From positions 310,001 to 374,000 of the forward strand of contig CANTFG010000257.1 of NCBI GenBank assembly GCA_947652605.1: a stretch of 64,000 nt of DNA, written 5' to 3'. Positions within the stretch are counted from its first letter, which is position 1. Each line of letters starts with the position of its first letter. Both the position numbers and the translations under genes were made by a program. Origin of the DNA: Elmis aenea. Taxonomy: Eukaryota > Arthropoda > Insecta > Coleoptera > Elmidae. The notes under the pieces are model-generated. The model made no database searches, was not told where the DNA came from, and saw nothing but the letters and a program-made list of their open reading frames with translations. This document shows positions 27,240 to 41,639 of the stretch, one piece after another.

Positions 27240-29060
27240 AAAAAATTAAAAATTTTGAAAATTTTGAATTTTTTTCTCGAAAACGGCTAATACGATTTTG
27301 TTCAAATTTTAGTATGTTATAGAGTTTTATCTTCTTAGTATAATGCCGTTTGTTTCAACTAGTTTGAAATTTAATTTACAAAGTTATTCAAAAAAGTAAA
27401 AATTTTGAAAATTTTGAATTTTTTTCTCGAAAACGGCTCATACGATTTTGTTCAAATTTTAGTATGTTATAGAGTTTTATCTTCTTAGTATAATGCCGTT
27501 TGTTTCAACTAGTTTGAAATTTAATTTACAAAGTTATTCAAAAAATTAAAAATTTTGAAAATTTTGAAATTTTTTTTCGAAAACGGCTTGTTACATTTTG
27601 TTCAAATTTTAGCATGTTATAGAGTTTAATTTTCTTAGTATAATGCCGTTTGTTTCAACTAGTTTGAAATTTAATTTACAAAGTTATTCAAAAAAGTAAA
27701 AATTTTGAAAATTTTGAATTTTTTTCTTTAAAACGGCTCATACGATTTTGTTCAAATTTTAGTATGTTATAGAGTTTTATCTTCTTAGTATAATGCCGTT
27801 TGTTTCAACTAGTTTGAAATTTAATTTACAAAGTTATTCAAAAAATTAAAAATTTTGAAAATTTTGAATTTTTTTCTCGAAAACGGCTAATACGATTTTG
27901 TTCAAATTTTAGTATGTTATAGAGTTTTATCTTCTTAGTATAATGCCGTTTGTTTCAACTAGTTTGAAATTTAATTTACAAAGTTATTCAAAAAATTAAA
28001 AATTTTGAAAATTTTGAATTTTTTTCTCGAAAACGGCTAATACGATTTTGTTCAAATTTTAGTATGTTATAGAGTTTTATCTTCTTAGTATAATGCCGTT
28101 TGTTTCAACTAGTTTGAAATTTAATTTACAAAGTTATTCAAAAAAGTAAAAATTTTGAAAATTTTGAATTTTTTTCTCGAAAACGGCTCATACGATTTTG
28201 TTCAAATTTTAGTATGTTATAGAGTTTTATCTTCTTAGTATAATGCCGTTTGTTTCAACTAGTTTGAAATTTAATTTACAAAGTTATTCAAAAAATTAAA
28301 AATTTTGAAAATTTTGAAATTTTTTTTCGAAAACGGCTTGTTACATTTTGTTCAAATTTTAGCATGTTATAGAGTTTAATTTTCTTAGTATAATGCCGTT
28401 TGTTTCAACTAGTTTGAAATTTAATTTACAAAGTTATTCAAAAAAGTAAAAATTTTGAAAATTTTGAATTTTTTTCTCTAAAACGGCTCATACGATTTTG
28501 TTCAAATTTTAGTATGTTATAGAGTTTTATCTTCTTAGTATAATGCCGTTTGTTTCAACTAGTTTGAAATTTAATTTACAAAGTTATTCAAAAAATTAAA
28601 AATTTTGAAAATTTTGAATTTTTTTCTCGAAAACGGCTAATACGATTTTGTTCAAATTTTAGTATGTTATAGAGTTTTATCTTCTTAGTATAATGCCGTT
28701 TGTTTCAACTAGTTTGAAATTTAATTTACAAAGTTATTCAAAAAAGTAAAAATTTTGAAAATTTTGAATTTTTTTCTCGAAAACGGCTCATACGATTTTG
28801 TTCAAATTTTAGTATGTTATAGAGTTTTATCTTCTTAGTATAATGCCGTTTGTTTCAACTAGTTTGAAATTTAATTTACAAAGTTATTCAAAAAAGTAAA
28901 AATTTTGAAAATTTTGAATTTTTTTCTCGAAAACGGCTCATACGATTTTGTTCAAATTTTAGTATGTTATAGAGTTTTATTTTCTTAGTATAATGCCGTT
29001 TGTTTCAACTAGTTTGAAATTTAATTTACAAAGTTATTCAAAAAATTAAAAATTTTGAAA
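27240..29060 (+). repeat. Sat1 block rich in class C monomers
   Basis: Class C monomers (CGGCTAATAC) start at about 27,287, 27,887, 28,037 and 28,637, giving short 4- to 5-monomer modules. The modules end in class B monomers with CTTTAAAA (near 27,726) or CTCTAAAA (near 28,474). I see no larger unit inside it and no non-satellite insertion. Confidence 0.55.
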
Positions 29061-32000
29061 ATTTTGAATTTTTTTTCGAAAACGGCTCGTTACATTTTGT
29101 TCAAATTTTAGCATGTTATAGAGTTTAATTTTCTTAGTATAATGCCGTTTGTTTCAACTAGTTTGAAAATTAATTTACAAAGTTATTCAAAAAAGTAAAA
29201 ATTTTGAAAATTTTGAATTTTTTTCTCGAAAACGGCTCATACGATTTTGTTCAAATTTTAGTATGTTATAGAGTTTTATTTTCTTAGTATAATGCCGTTT
29301 GTTTCAACTAGTTTGAAATTTAATTTACAAAGTTATTCAAAAAAGTAAAAATTTTGAAAATTTTGAATTTTTTTCTCGAAAACGGCTCATACGATTTTGT
29401 TCAAATTTTAGTATGTTATGGAGTTTTATCTTCTTAGTATAATGCCGTTTGTTTCAACTAGTTTGAAATTTAATTTACAAAGTTATTCAAAAAATTAAAA
29501 ATTTTGAAAATTTTGAATTTTTTTCTCGAAAACGGCTAATACGATTTTGTTCAAATTTTAGTATGTTATAGAGTTTTATCTTCTTAGTATAATGCCGTTT
29601 GTTTCAACTAGTTTGAAATTTAATTTACAAAGTTATTCAAAAAAGTAAAAATTTTGAAAATTTTGAATTTTTTTCTCGAAAACGGCTCATACGATTTTGT
29701 TCAAATTTTAGTATGTTATAGAGTTTTATCTTCTTAGTATAATGCCGTTTGTTTCAACTAGTTTGAAATTTAATTTACAAAGTTATTCAAAAAATTAAAA
29801 ATTTTGAAAATTTTGAAATTTTTTTTCGAAAACGGCTTGTTACATTTTGTTCAAATTTTAGCATGTTATAGAGTTTAATTTTCTTAGTATTATGCCGTTT
29901 GTTTCAACTAGTTTGAAATTTAATTTACAAAGTTATTCAAAAAAGTAAAAATTTTGAAAATTTTGAATTTTTTTCTCTAAAACGGCTCATACGATTTTGT
30001 TCAAATTTTAGTATGTTATAGAGTTTTATCTTCTTAGTATAATGCCGTTTGTTTCAACTAGTTTGAAATTTAATTTACAAAGTTATTCAAAAAAGTAAAA
30101 ATTTTGAAAATTTTGAATTTTTTTCTCGAAAACGGCTCATACGATTTTGTTCAAATTTTAGTATGTTATAGAGTTTTATTTTCTTAGTATAATGCCGTTT
30201 ATTTCAACTAGTTTGAAATTTAATTTACAAAGTTATTCAAAAAATTAAAAATTTTGAAAATTTTGAATTTTTTTTCGAAAACGGCTCGTTACATTTTGTT
30301 CAAATTTTAGCATGTTATAGAGTTTAATTTTCTTAGTATAATGCCGTTTTTTTCAACTAGTTTGAAAATTAATTTACAAAGTTATTCAAAAAAGTAAAAA
30401 TTTTGAAAATTTTGAATTTTTTTCTCGAAAACGGCTCATACGATTTTGTTCAAATTTTAGTATGTTATAGAGTTTTATCTTCTTAGTATAATGCCGTTTG
30501 TTTCAACTAGTTTGAAATTTAATTTACAAAGTTATTCAAAAAATTAAAAATTTTGAAAATTTTGAAATTTTTTTTCGAAAACGGCTCGTTACATTTTGTT
30601 CAAATTTTAGCATGTTATAGAGTTTAATTTTCTTAGTATAATGCCGTTTGTTTCAACTAGTTTGAAATTTAATTTACAAAGTTATTCAAAAAAGTAAAAA
30701 TTTTGAAAATTTTGAATTTTTTTCTCTAAAACGGCTCATACGATTTTGTTCAAATTTTAGTATGTTATAGAGTTTTATTTTCTTAGTATAATGCCGTTTG
30801 TTTCAACTAGTTTGAAAATTAATTTACAAAGTTATTCAAAAAAGTAAAAATTTTGAAAATTTTGAATTTTTTTTCGAAAACGGCTCGTTACATTTTGTTC
30901 AAATTTTAGCATGTTATAGAGTTTAATTTTCTTAGTATAATGCCGTTTGTTTCAACTAGTTTGAAATTTAATTTACAAAGTTATTCAAAAAAGTAAAAAT
31001 TTTGAAAATTTTGAATTTTTTTCTCGAAAACGGCTCATACGATTTTGTTCAAATTTTAGTATGTTATAGAGTTTTATCTTCTTAGTATAATGCCGTTTGT
31101 TTCAACTAGTTTGAAATTTAATTTACAAAGTTATTCAAAAAAGTAAAAATTTTGAAAATTTTGAATTTTTTTCTCGAAAACGGCTCATACGATTTTGTTC
31201 AAATTTTAGTATGTTATAGAGTTTTATTTTCTTAGTATAATGCCGTTTGTTTCAACTAGTTTGAAATTTAATTTACAAAGTTATTCAAAAAATTAAAAAT
31301 TTTGAAAATTTTGAAATTTTTTTTCGAAAACGGCTCGTTACATTTTGTTCAAATTTTAGCATGTTATAGAGTTTAATTTTCTTAGTATAATGCCGTTTGT
31401 TTCAACTAGTTTGAAAATTAATTTACAAAGTTATTCAAAAAAGTAAAAATTTTGAAAATTTTGAATTTTTTTCTCGAAAACGGCTCATACGATTTTGTTC
31501 AAATTTTAGTATGTTATAGAGTTTTATTTTCTTAGTATAATGCCGTTTGTTTCAACTAGTTTGAAATTTAATTTACAAAGTTATTCAAAAAATTAAAAAT
31601 TTTGAAAATTTTGAAATTTTTTTTCGAAAACGGCTTGTTACATTTTGTTCAAATTTTAGCATGTTATAGAGTTTAATTTTCTTAGTATAATGCCGTTTGT
31701 TTCAACTAGTTTGAAATTTAATTTACAAAGTTATTCAAAAAATTAAAAATTTTGAAAATTTTGAAATTTTTTTTCGAAAACGGCTCGTTACATTTTGTTC
31801 AAATTTTAGCATGTTATAGAGTTTAATTTTCTTAGTATAATTCCGTTTGTTTCATTTAGTTTGAAATTTAATTTACAAAGTTATTCAAAAAAGTAAAAAT
31901 TTTGAAAATTTTGAATTTTTTTCTCGAAAACGGCTCATACGATTTTGTTCAAATTTTAGTATGTTATAGAGTTTTATTTTCTTAGTATAATGCCGTTTGT

Positions 32001-35000
32001 TTCAACTAGTTTGAAATTTAATTTACAAAGTTATTCAAAAAAGTAAAAATTTTGAAAATTTTGAATTTTTTTCTCGAAAACGGCTCATACGATTTTGTTC
32101 AAATTTTAGTATGTTATGGAGTTTTATCTTCTTAGTATAATGCCGTTTGTTTCAACTAGTTTGAAATTTAATTTACAAAGTTATTCAAAAAATTAAAAAT
32201 TTTGAAAATTTTGAATTTTTTTCTCGAAAACGGCTAATACGATTTTGTTCAAATTTTAGTATGTTATAGAGTTTTATCTTCTTAGTATAATGCCGTTTGT
32301 TTCAACTAGTTTGAAATTTAATTTACAAAGTTATTCAAAAAAGTAAAAATTTTGAAAATTTTGAATTTTTTTCTCGAAAACGGCTCATACGATTTTGTTC
32401 AAATTTTAGTATGTTATAGAGTTTTATCTTCTTAGTATAATGCCGTTTGTTTCAACTAGTTTGAAATTTAATTTACAAAGTTATTCAAAAAAGTAAAAAT
32501 TTTGAAAATTTTGAATTTTTTTCTCGAAAACGGCTCATACGATTTTGTTCAAATTTTAGTATGTTATAGAGTTTAATTTTCTTAGTATAATGCCGTTTTT
32601 TTCAACTAGTTTGAAATTTAATTTACAAAGTTATTCAAAAAATTAAAAATTTTGAAAATTTTGAATTTTTTTTCGAAAACGGCTCGTTACATTTTGTTCA
32701 AATTTTAGCATGTTATAGAGTTTAATTTTCTTAGTATAATGCCGTTTTTTTCAACTAGTTTGAAAATTAATTTACAAAGTTATTCAAAAAAGTAAAAATT
32801 TTGAAAATTTTGAATTTTTTTCTCGAAAACGGCTCATACGATTTTGTTCAAATTTTAGTATGTTATAGAGTTTTATCTTCTTAGTATAATGCCGTTTGTT
32901 TCAACTAGTTTGAAATTTAATTTACAAAGTTATTCAAAAAATTAAAAATTTTGAAAATTTTGAAATTTTTTTTCGAAAACGGCTTGTTACATTTTGTTCA
33001 AATTTTAGCATGTTATAGAGTTTAATTTTCTTAGTATAATGCCGTTTGTTTCAACTAGTTTGAAATTTAATTTACAAAGTTATTCAAAAAAGTAAAAATT
33101 TTGAAAATTTTGAATTTTTTTCTCTAAAACGGCTCATACGATTTTGTTCAAATTTTAGTATGTTATAGAGTTTTATTTTCTTAGTATAATGCCGTTTGTT
33201 TCAACTAGTTTGAAAATTAATTTACAAAGTTATTCAAAAAAGTAAAAATTTTGAAAATTTTGAATTTTTTTTCGAAAACGGCTCGTTACATTTTGTTCAA
33301 ATTTTAGCATGTTATAGAGTTTAATTTTCTTAGTATAATGCCGTTTGTTTCAACTAGTTTGAAATTTAATTTACAAAGTTATTCAAAAAAGTAAAAATTT
33401 TGAAAATTTTGAATTTTTTTCTCGAAAACGGCTCATACGATTTTGTTCAAATTTTAGTATGTTATAGAGTTTTATCTTCTTAGTATAATGCCGTTTGTTT
33501 CAACTAGTTTGAAATTTAATTTACAAAGTTATTCAAAAAAGTAAAAATTTTGAAAATTTTGAATTTTTTTCTCGAAAACGGCTCATACGATTTTGTTCAA
33601 ATTTTAGTATGTTATAGAGTTTTATTTTCTTAGTATAATGCCGTTTGTTTCAACTAGTTTGAAATTTAATTTACAAAGTTATTCAAAAAATTAAAAATTT
33701 TGAAAATTTTGAAATTTTTTTTCGAAAACGGCTCGTTACATTTTGTTCAAATTTTAGCATGTTATAGAGTTTAATTTTCTTAGTATAATGCCGTTTGTTT
33801 CAACTAGTTTGAAAATTAATTTACAAAGTTATTCAAAAAAGTAAAAATTTTGAAAATTTTGAATTTTTTTCTCGAAAACGGCTCATACGATTTTGTTCAA
33901 ATTTTAGTATGTTATAGAGTTTTATTTTCTTAGTATAATGCCGTTTGTTTCAACTAGTTTGAAATTTAATTTACAAAGTTATTCAAAAAATTAAAAATTT
34001 TGAAAATTTTGAAATTTTTTTTCGAAAACGGCTTGTTACATTTTGTTCAAATTTTAGCATGTTATAGAGTTTAATTTTCTTAGTATAATGCCGTTTGTTT
34101 CAACTAGTTTGAAATTTAATTTACAAAGTTATTCAAAAAATTAAAAATTTTGAAAATTTTGAAATTTTTTTTCGAAAACGGCTCGTTACATTTTGTTCAA
34201 ATTTTAGCATGTTATAGAGTTTAATTTTCTTAGTATAATTCCGTTTGTTTCATTTAGTTTGAAATTTAATTTACAAAGTTATTCAAAAAAGTAAAAATTT
34301 TGAAAATTTTGAATTTTTTTCTCGAAAACGGCTCATACGATTTTGTTCAAATTTTAGTATGTTATAGAGTTTTATTTTCTTAGTATAATGCCGTTTGTTT
34401 CAACTAGTTTGAAATTTAATTTACAAAGTTATTCAAAAAAGTAAAAATTTTGAAAATTTTGAATTTTTTTCTCGAAAACGGCTCATACGATTTTGTTCAA
34501 ATTTTAGTATGTTATGGAGTTTTATCTTCTTAGTATAATGCCGTTTGTTTCAACTAGTTTGAAATTTAATTTACAAAGTTATTCAAAAAATTAAAAATTT
34601 TGAAAATTTTGAATTTTTTTCTCGAAAACGGCTAATACGATTTTGTTCAAATTTTAGTATGTTATAGAGTTTTATCTTCTTAGTATAATGCCGTTTGTTT
34701 CAACTAGTTTGAAATTTAATTTACAAAGTTATTCAAAAAAGTAAAAATTTTGAAAATTTTGAATTTTTTTCTCGAAAACGGCTCATACGATTTTGTTCAA
34801 ATTTTAGTATGTTATAGAGTTTTATCTTCTTAGTATAATGCCGTTTGTTTCAACTAGTTTGAAATTTAATTTACAAAGTTATTCAAAAAATTAAAAATTT
34901 TGAAAATTTTGAAATTTTTTTTCGAAAACGGCTTGTTACATTTTGTTCAAATTTTAGCATGTTATAGAGTTTAATTTTCTTAGTATTATGCCGTTTGTTT

Positions 35001-35520
35001 CAACTAGTTTGAAATTTAATTTACAAAGTTATTCAAAAAAGTAAAAATTTTGAAAATTTTGAATTTTTTTCTCTAAAACGGCTCATACGATTTTGTTCAA
35101 ATTTTAGTATGTTATAGAGTTTTATCTTCTTAGTATAATGCCGTTTGTTTCAACTAGTTTGAAATTTAATTTACAAAGTTATTCAAAAAAGTAAAAATTT
35201 TGAAAATTTTGAATTTTTTTCTCGAAAACGGCTCATACGATTTTGTTCAAATTTTAGTATGTTATAGAGTTTTATTTTCTTAGTATAATGCCGTTTGTTT
35301 CAACTAGTTTGAAATTTAATTTACAAAGTTATTCAAAAAATTAAAAATTTTGAAAATTTTGAATTTTTTTTCGAAAACGGCTCGTTACATTTTGTTCAAA
35401 TTTTAGCATGTTATAGAGTTTAATTTTCTTAGTATAATGCCGTTTGTTTCAACTAGTTTGAAAATTAATTTACAAAGTTATTCAAAAAAGTAAAAATTTT
35501 GAAAATTTTGAATTTTTTTC
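29060..35520 (+). repeat. Sat1 nested duplications with offsets of 5,096 and 2,398 bp
   Basis: The GTTATGGAG variant has TGG at 29,419, 32,117 and 34,515. Together with the AGTATTATG variant (TATG at 29,891 and 34,987), it gives a constant 5,096-bp offset between the first and last copies. The TTCATTTAG variant (31,855 and 34,253) and TGG (32,117 and 34,515) give a constant 2,398-bp offset. The last copy is thus a mosaic that matches two different upstream blocks over different stretches. A GCCGTTTTTTTC variant marks 30,341, about 32,594 and about 32,742. Confidence 0.75.
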
Positions 35521-37019
35521 TCGAAAACGGCTCATACGATTTTGTTCAAATTTTAGTATGTTATAGAGTTTTATTTTCTTAGTATAATGCCGTTTGTTTC
35601 AACTAGTTTGAAATTTAATTTACAAAGTTATTCAAAAAAGTAAAAATTTTGAAAATTTTGAATTTTTTTCTCGAAAACGGCTCATACGATTTTGTTCAAA
35701 TTTTAGTATGTTATAGAGTTTTATCTTCTTAGTATAATGCCGTTTGTTTCAACTAGTTTGAAATTTAATTTACAAAGTTATTCAAAAAATTAAAAATTTT
35801 GAAAATTTTGAAATTTTTTTTCGAAAACGGCTCGTTACATTTTGTTCAAATTTTAGCATGTTATAGAGTTTAATTTTCTTAGTATAATGCCGTTTGTTTC
35901 AACTAGTTTGAAATTTAATTTACAAAGTTATTCAAAAAAGTAAAAATTTTGAAAATTTTGAATTTTTTTCTCTAAAACGGCTCATACGATTTTGTTCAAA
36001 TTTTAGTATGTTATAGAGTTTTATTTTCTTAGTATAATGCCGTTTGTTTCAACTAGTTTGAAAATTAATTTACAAAGTTATTCAAAAAAGTAAAAATTTT
36101 GAAAATTTTGAATTTTTTTTCGAAAACGGCTCGTTACATTTTGTTCAAATTTTAGCATGTTATAGAGTTTAATTTTCTTAGTATAATGCCGTTTGTTTCA
36201 ACTAGTTTGAAATTTAATTTACAAAGTTATTCAAAAAAGTAAAAATTTTGAAAATTTTGAATTTTTTTCTCGAAAACGGCTCATACGATTTTGTTCAAAT
36301 TTTAGTATGTTATAGAGTTTTATCTTCTTAGTATAATGCCGTTTGTTTCAACTAGTTTGAAATTTAATTTACAAAGTTATTCAAAAAAGTAAAAATTTTG
36401 AAAATTTTGAATTTTTTTCTCGAAAACGGCTCATACGATTTTGTTCAAATTTTAGTATGTTATAGAGTTTTATTTTCTTAGTATAATGCCGTTTGTTTCA
36501 ACTAGTTTGAAATTTAATTTACAAAGTTATTCAAAAAATTAAAAATTTTGAAAATTTTGAAATTTTTTTTCGAAAACGGCTCGTTACATTTTGTTCAAAT
36601 TTTAGCATGTTATAGAGTTTAATTTTCTTAGTATAATGCCGTTTGTTTCAACTAGTTTGAAAATTAATTTACAAAGTTATTCAAAAAAGTAAAAATTTTG
36701 AAAATTTTGAATTTTTTTCTCGAAAACGGCTCATACGATTTTGTTCAAATTTTAGTATGTTATAGAGTTTTATTTTCTTAGTATAATGCCGTTTGTTTCA
36801 ACTAGTTTGAAATTTAATTTACAAAGTTATTCAAAAAATTAAAAATTTTGAAAATTTTGAAATTTTTTTTCGAAAACGGCTTGTTACATTTTGTTCAAAT
36901 TTTAGCATGTTATAGAGTTTAATTTTCTTAGTATAATGCCGTTTGTTTCAACTAGTTTGAAATTTAATTTACAAAGTTATTCAAAAAATTAAAAATTTTG
37001 AAAATTTTGAAATTTTTTT

Positions 37020-38900
37020 TCGAAAACGGCTCGTTACATTTTGTTCAAATTTTAGCATGTTATAGAGTTTAATTTTCTTAGTATAATTCCGTTTGTTTCA
37101 TTTAGTTTGAAATTTAATTTACAAAGTTATTCAAAAAAGTAAAAATTTTGAAAATTTTGAATTTTTTTCTCGAAAACGGCTCATACGATTTTGTTCAAAT
37201 TTTAGTATGTTATAGAGTTTTATTTTCTTAGTATAATGCCGTTTGTTTCAACTAGTTTGAAATTTAATTTACAAAGTTATTCAAAAAATTAAAAATTTTG
37301 AAAATTTTGAATTTTTTTCTCGAAAACGGCTAATACGATTTTGTTCAAATTTTAGTATGTTATAGAGTTTTATCTTCTTAGTATAATGCCGTTTGTTTCA
37401 ACTAGTTTGAAATTTAATTTACAAAGTTATTCAAAAAAGTAAAAATTTTGAAAATTTTGAATTTTTTTCTCGAAAACGGCTCATACGATTTTGTTCACAT
37501 TTTAGTATGTTATAGAGTTTTATCTTCTTAGTATAATGCCGTTTGTTTCAACTAGTTTGAAATTTAATTTACAAAGTTATTCAAAAAATTAAAAATTTTG
37601 AAAATTTTGAAATTTTTTTTCGAAAACGGCTTGTTACATTTTGTTCAAATTTTAGCATGTTATAGAGTTTAATTTTCTTAGTATAATGCCGTTTGTTTCA
37701 ACTAGTTTGAAATTTAATTTACAAAGTTATTCAAAAAAGTAAAAATTTTGAAAATTTTGAATTTTTTTCTCTAAAACGGCTCATACGATTTTGTTCAAAT
37801 TTTAGTATGTTATAGAGTTTTATCTTCTTAGTATAATGCCGTTTGTTTCAACTAGTTTGAAATTTAATTTACAAAGTTATTCAAAAAATTAAAAATTTTG
37901 AAAATTTTGAAATTTTTTTTCGAAAACGGCTTGTTACATTTTGTTCAAATTTTAGCATGTTATAGAGTTTAATTTTCTTAGTATAATGCCGTTTGTTTCA
38001 ACTAGTTTGAAATTTAATTTACAAAGTTATTCAAAAAATTAAAAATTTTGAAAATTTTGAAATTTTTTTTCGAAAACGGCTCGTTACATTTTGTTCAAAT
38101 TTTAGCATGTTATAGAGTTTAATTTTCTTAGTATAATTCCGTTTGTTTCATTTAGTTTGAAATTTAATTTACAAAGTTATTCAAAAAAGTAAAAATTTTG
38201 AAAATTTTGAATTTTTTTCTCGAAAACGGCTCATACGATTTTGTTCAAATTTTAGTATGTTATAGAGTTTTATTTTCTTAGTATAATGCCGTTTGTTTCA
38301 ACTAGTTTGAAATTTAATTTACAAAGTTATTCAAAAAATTAAAAATTTTGAAAATTTTGAATTTTTTTCTCGAAAACGGCTAATACGATTTTGTTCAAAT
38401 TTTAGTATGTTATAGAGTTTTATCTTCTTAGTATAATGCCGTTTGTTTCAACTAGTTTGAAATTTAATTTACAAAGTTATTCAAAAAAGTAAAAATTTTG
38501 AAAATTTTGAATTTTTTTCTCGAAAACGGCTCATACGATTTTGTTCACATTTTAGTATGTTATAGAGTTTTATCTTCTTAGTATAATGCCGTTTGTTTCA
38601 ACTAGTTTGAAATTTAATTTACAAAGTTATTCAAAAAATTAAAAATTTTGAAAATTTTGAAATTTTTTTTCGAAAACGGCTTGTTACATTTTGTTCAAAT
38701 TTTAGCATGTTATAGAGTTTAATTTTCTTAGTATAATGCCGTTTGTTTCAACTAGTTTGAAATTTAATTTACAAAGTTATTCAAAAAAGTAAAAATTTTG
38801 AAAATTTTGAATTTTTTTCTCTAAAACGGCTCATACGATTTTGTTCAAATTTTAGTATGTTATAGAGTTTTATCTTCTTAGTATAATGCCGTTTGTTTCA
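37020..38900 (+). repeat. Sat1 duplication with 1,050-bp (7-monomer) period
   Basis: TTCATTTAG (37,101 and 38,151) and TTGTTCACAT (37,491 and 38,541) both repeat at exactly 1,050 bp. The CACAT variant was seen nowhere else in the window, so the two copies are recent and adjacent. Confidence 0.8.
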
Positions 38901-39109
38901 ACTAGTTTGAAATTTAATTTACAAAGTTATTCAAAAAAGTAAAAATTTTGAAAATTTTGAATTTTTTTCTCGAAAACGGCTCATACGATTTTGTTCAAAT
39001 TTTAGTATGTTATAGAGTTTTATTTTCTTAGTATAATGCCGTTTGTTTCAACTAGTTTGAAATTTAATTTACAAAGTTATTCAAAAAATTAAAAATTTTG
39101 AAAATTTTG

Positions 39110-40900
39110 AATTTTTTTTCGAAAACGGCTCGTTACATTTTGTTCAAATTTTAGCATGTTATAGAGTTTAATTTTCTTAGTATAATGCCGTTTGTTTCAA
39201 CTAGTTTGAAAATTAATTTACAAAGTTATTCAAAAAAGTAAAAATTTTGAAAATTTTGAATTTTTTTCTCGAAAACGGCTCATACGATTTTGTTCAAATT
39301 TTAGTATGTTATAGAGTTTTATTTTCTTAGTATAATGCCGTTTGTTTCAACTAGTTTGAAATTTAATTTACAAAGTTATTCAAAAAAGTAAAAATTTTGA
39401 AAATTTTGAATTTTTTTCTCGAAAACGGCTCATACGATTTTGTTCAAATTTTAGTATGTTATGGAGTTTTATCTTCTTAGTATAATGCCGTTTGTTTTAA
39501 CTAGTTTGAAATTTAATTTACAAAGTTATTCAAAAAATTAAAAATTTTGAAAATTTTGAATTTTTTTCTCGAAAACGGCTAATACGATTTTGTTCAAATT
39601 TTAGTATGTTATAGAGTTTTATCTTCTTAGTATAATGCCGTTTGTTTCAACTAGTTTGAAATTTAATTTACAAAGTTATTCAAAAAAGTAAAAATTTTGA
39701 AAATTTTGAATTTTTTTCTCGAAAACGGCTCATACGATTTTGTTCAAATTTTAGTATGTTATAGAGTTTTATCTTCTTAGTATAATGCCGTTTGTTTCAA
39801 CTAGTTTGAAATTTAATTTACAAAGTTATTCAAAAAATTAAAAATTTTGAAAATTTTGAAATTTTTTTTCGAAAACGGCTTGTTACATTTTGTTCAAATT
39901 TTAGCATGTTATAGAGTTTAATTTTCTTAGTATAATGCCGTTTGTTTCAACTAGTTTGAAATTTAATTTACAAAGTTATTCAAAAAATTAAAAATTTTGA
40001 AAATTTTGAATTTTTTTTCGAAAACGGCTCGTTACATTTTGTTCAAATTTTAGCATGTTATAGAGTTTAATTTTCTTAGTATAATGCCGTTTGTTTCAAC
40101 TAGTTTGAAAATTAATTTACAAAGTTATTCAAAAAAGTAAAAATTTTGAAAATTTTGAATTTTTTTCTCGAAAACGGCTCATACGATTTTGTTCAAATTT
40201 TAGTATGTTATAGAGTTTTATTTTCTTAGTATAATGCCGTTTGTTTCAACTAGTTTGAAATTTAATTTACAAAGTTATTCAAAAAAGTAAAAATTTTGAA
40301 AATTTTGAATTTTTTTCTCGAAAACGGCTCATACGATTTTGTTCAAATTTTAGTATGTTATGGAGTTTTATCTTCTTAGTATAATGCCGTTTGTTTTAAC
40401 TAGTTTGAAATTTAATTTACAAAGTTATTCAAAAAATTAAAAATTTTGAAAATTTTGAATTTTTTTCTCGAAAACGGCTAATACGATTTTGTTCAAATTT
40501 TAGTATGTTATAGAGTTTTATCTTCTTAGTATAATGCCGTTTGTTTCAACTAGTTTGAAATTTAATTTACAAAGTTATTCAAAAAAGTAAAAATTTTGAA
40601 AATTTTGAATTTTTTTCTCGAAAACGGCTCATACGATTTTGTTCAAATTTTAGTATGTTATAGAGTTTTATCTTCTTAGTATAATGCCGTTTGTTTCAAC
40701 TAGTTTGAAATTTAATTTACAAAGTTATTCAAAAAATTAAAAATTTTGAAAATTTTGAAATTTTTTTTCGAAAACGGCTTGTTACATTTTGTTCAAATTT
40801 TAGCATGTTATAGAGTTTAATTTTCTTAGTATAATGCCGTTTGTTTCAACTAGTTTGAAATTTAATTTACAAAGTTATTCAAAAAAGTAAAAATTTTGAA
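39110..40900 (+). repeat. Sat1 duplication with 899-bp (6-monomer) period
   Basis: GTTATGGAG (TGG at 39,462 and 40,361) and TTTGTTTTAA (39,491 and 40,390) repeat at exactly 899 bp in the same class order. This 899-bp unit is unrelated in variant content to the 20.7-24.1 kb unit, so the same period arose twice. Confidence 0.8.
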
Positions 40901-41639
40901 AATTTTGAATTTTTTTCTCTAAAACGGCTCATACGATTTTGTTCAAATTTTAGTATGTTATAGAGTTTTATCTTCTTAGTATAATGCCGTTTGTTTCAAC
41001 TAGTTTGAAATTTAATTTACAAAGTTATTCAAAAAAGTAAAAATTTTGAAAATTTTGAATTTTTTTCTTGAAAACGGCTCATACGATTTTGTTCAAATTT
41101 TAGTATGTTATAGAGTTTTATTTTCTTAGTATAATGCCGTTTGTTTCAACTAGTTTGAAATTTAATTTACAAAGTTATTCAAAAAAGTAAAAATTTTGAA
41201 AATTTTGAATTTTTTTCTCGAAAACGGCTCATACGATTTTGTTCAAATTTTAGTATGTTATAGAGTTTTATTTTCTTAGTATAATGCCGTTTGTTTCAAC
41301 TAGTTTGAAATTTAATTTACAAAGTTATTCAAAAAATTAAAAATTTTGAAAATTTTGAAATTTTTTTTCGAAAACGGCTCGTTACATTTTGTTCAAATTT
41401 TAGCATGTTATAGAGTTTAATTTTCTTAGTATAATTCCGTTTGTTTCAACTAGTTTGAAATTTAATTTACAAAGTTATTCAAAAAAGTAAAAATTTTGAA
41501 AATTTTGAATTTTTTTCTCGAAAACGGCTCATACGATTTTGTTCAAATTTTAGTATGTTATAGAGTTTTATTTTCTTAGTATAATGCCGTTTGTTTCAAC
41601 TAGTTTGAAATTTAATTTACAAAGTTATTCAAAAAATTA

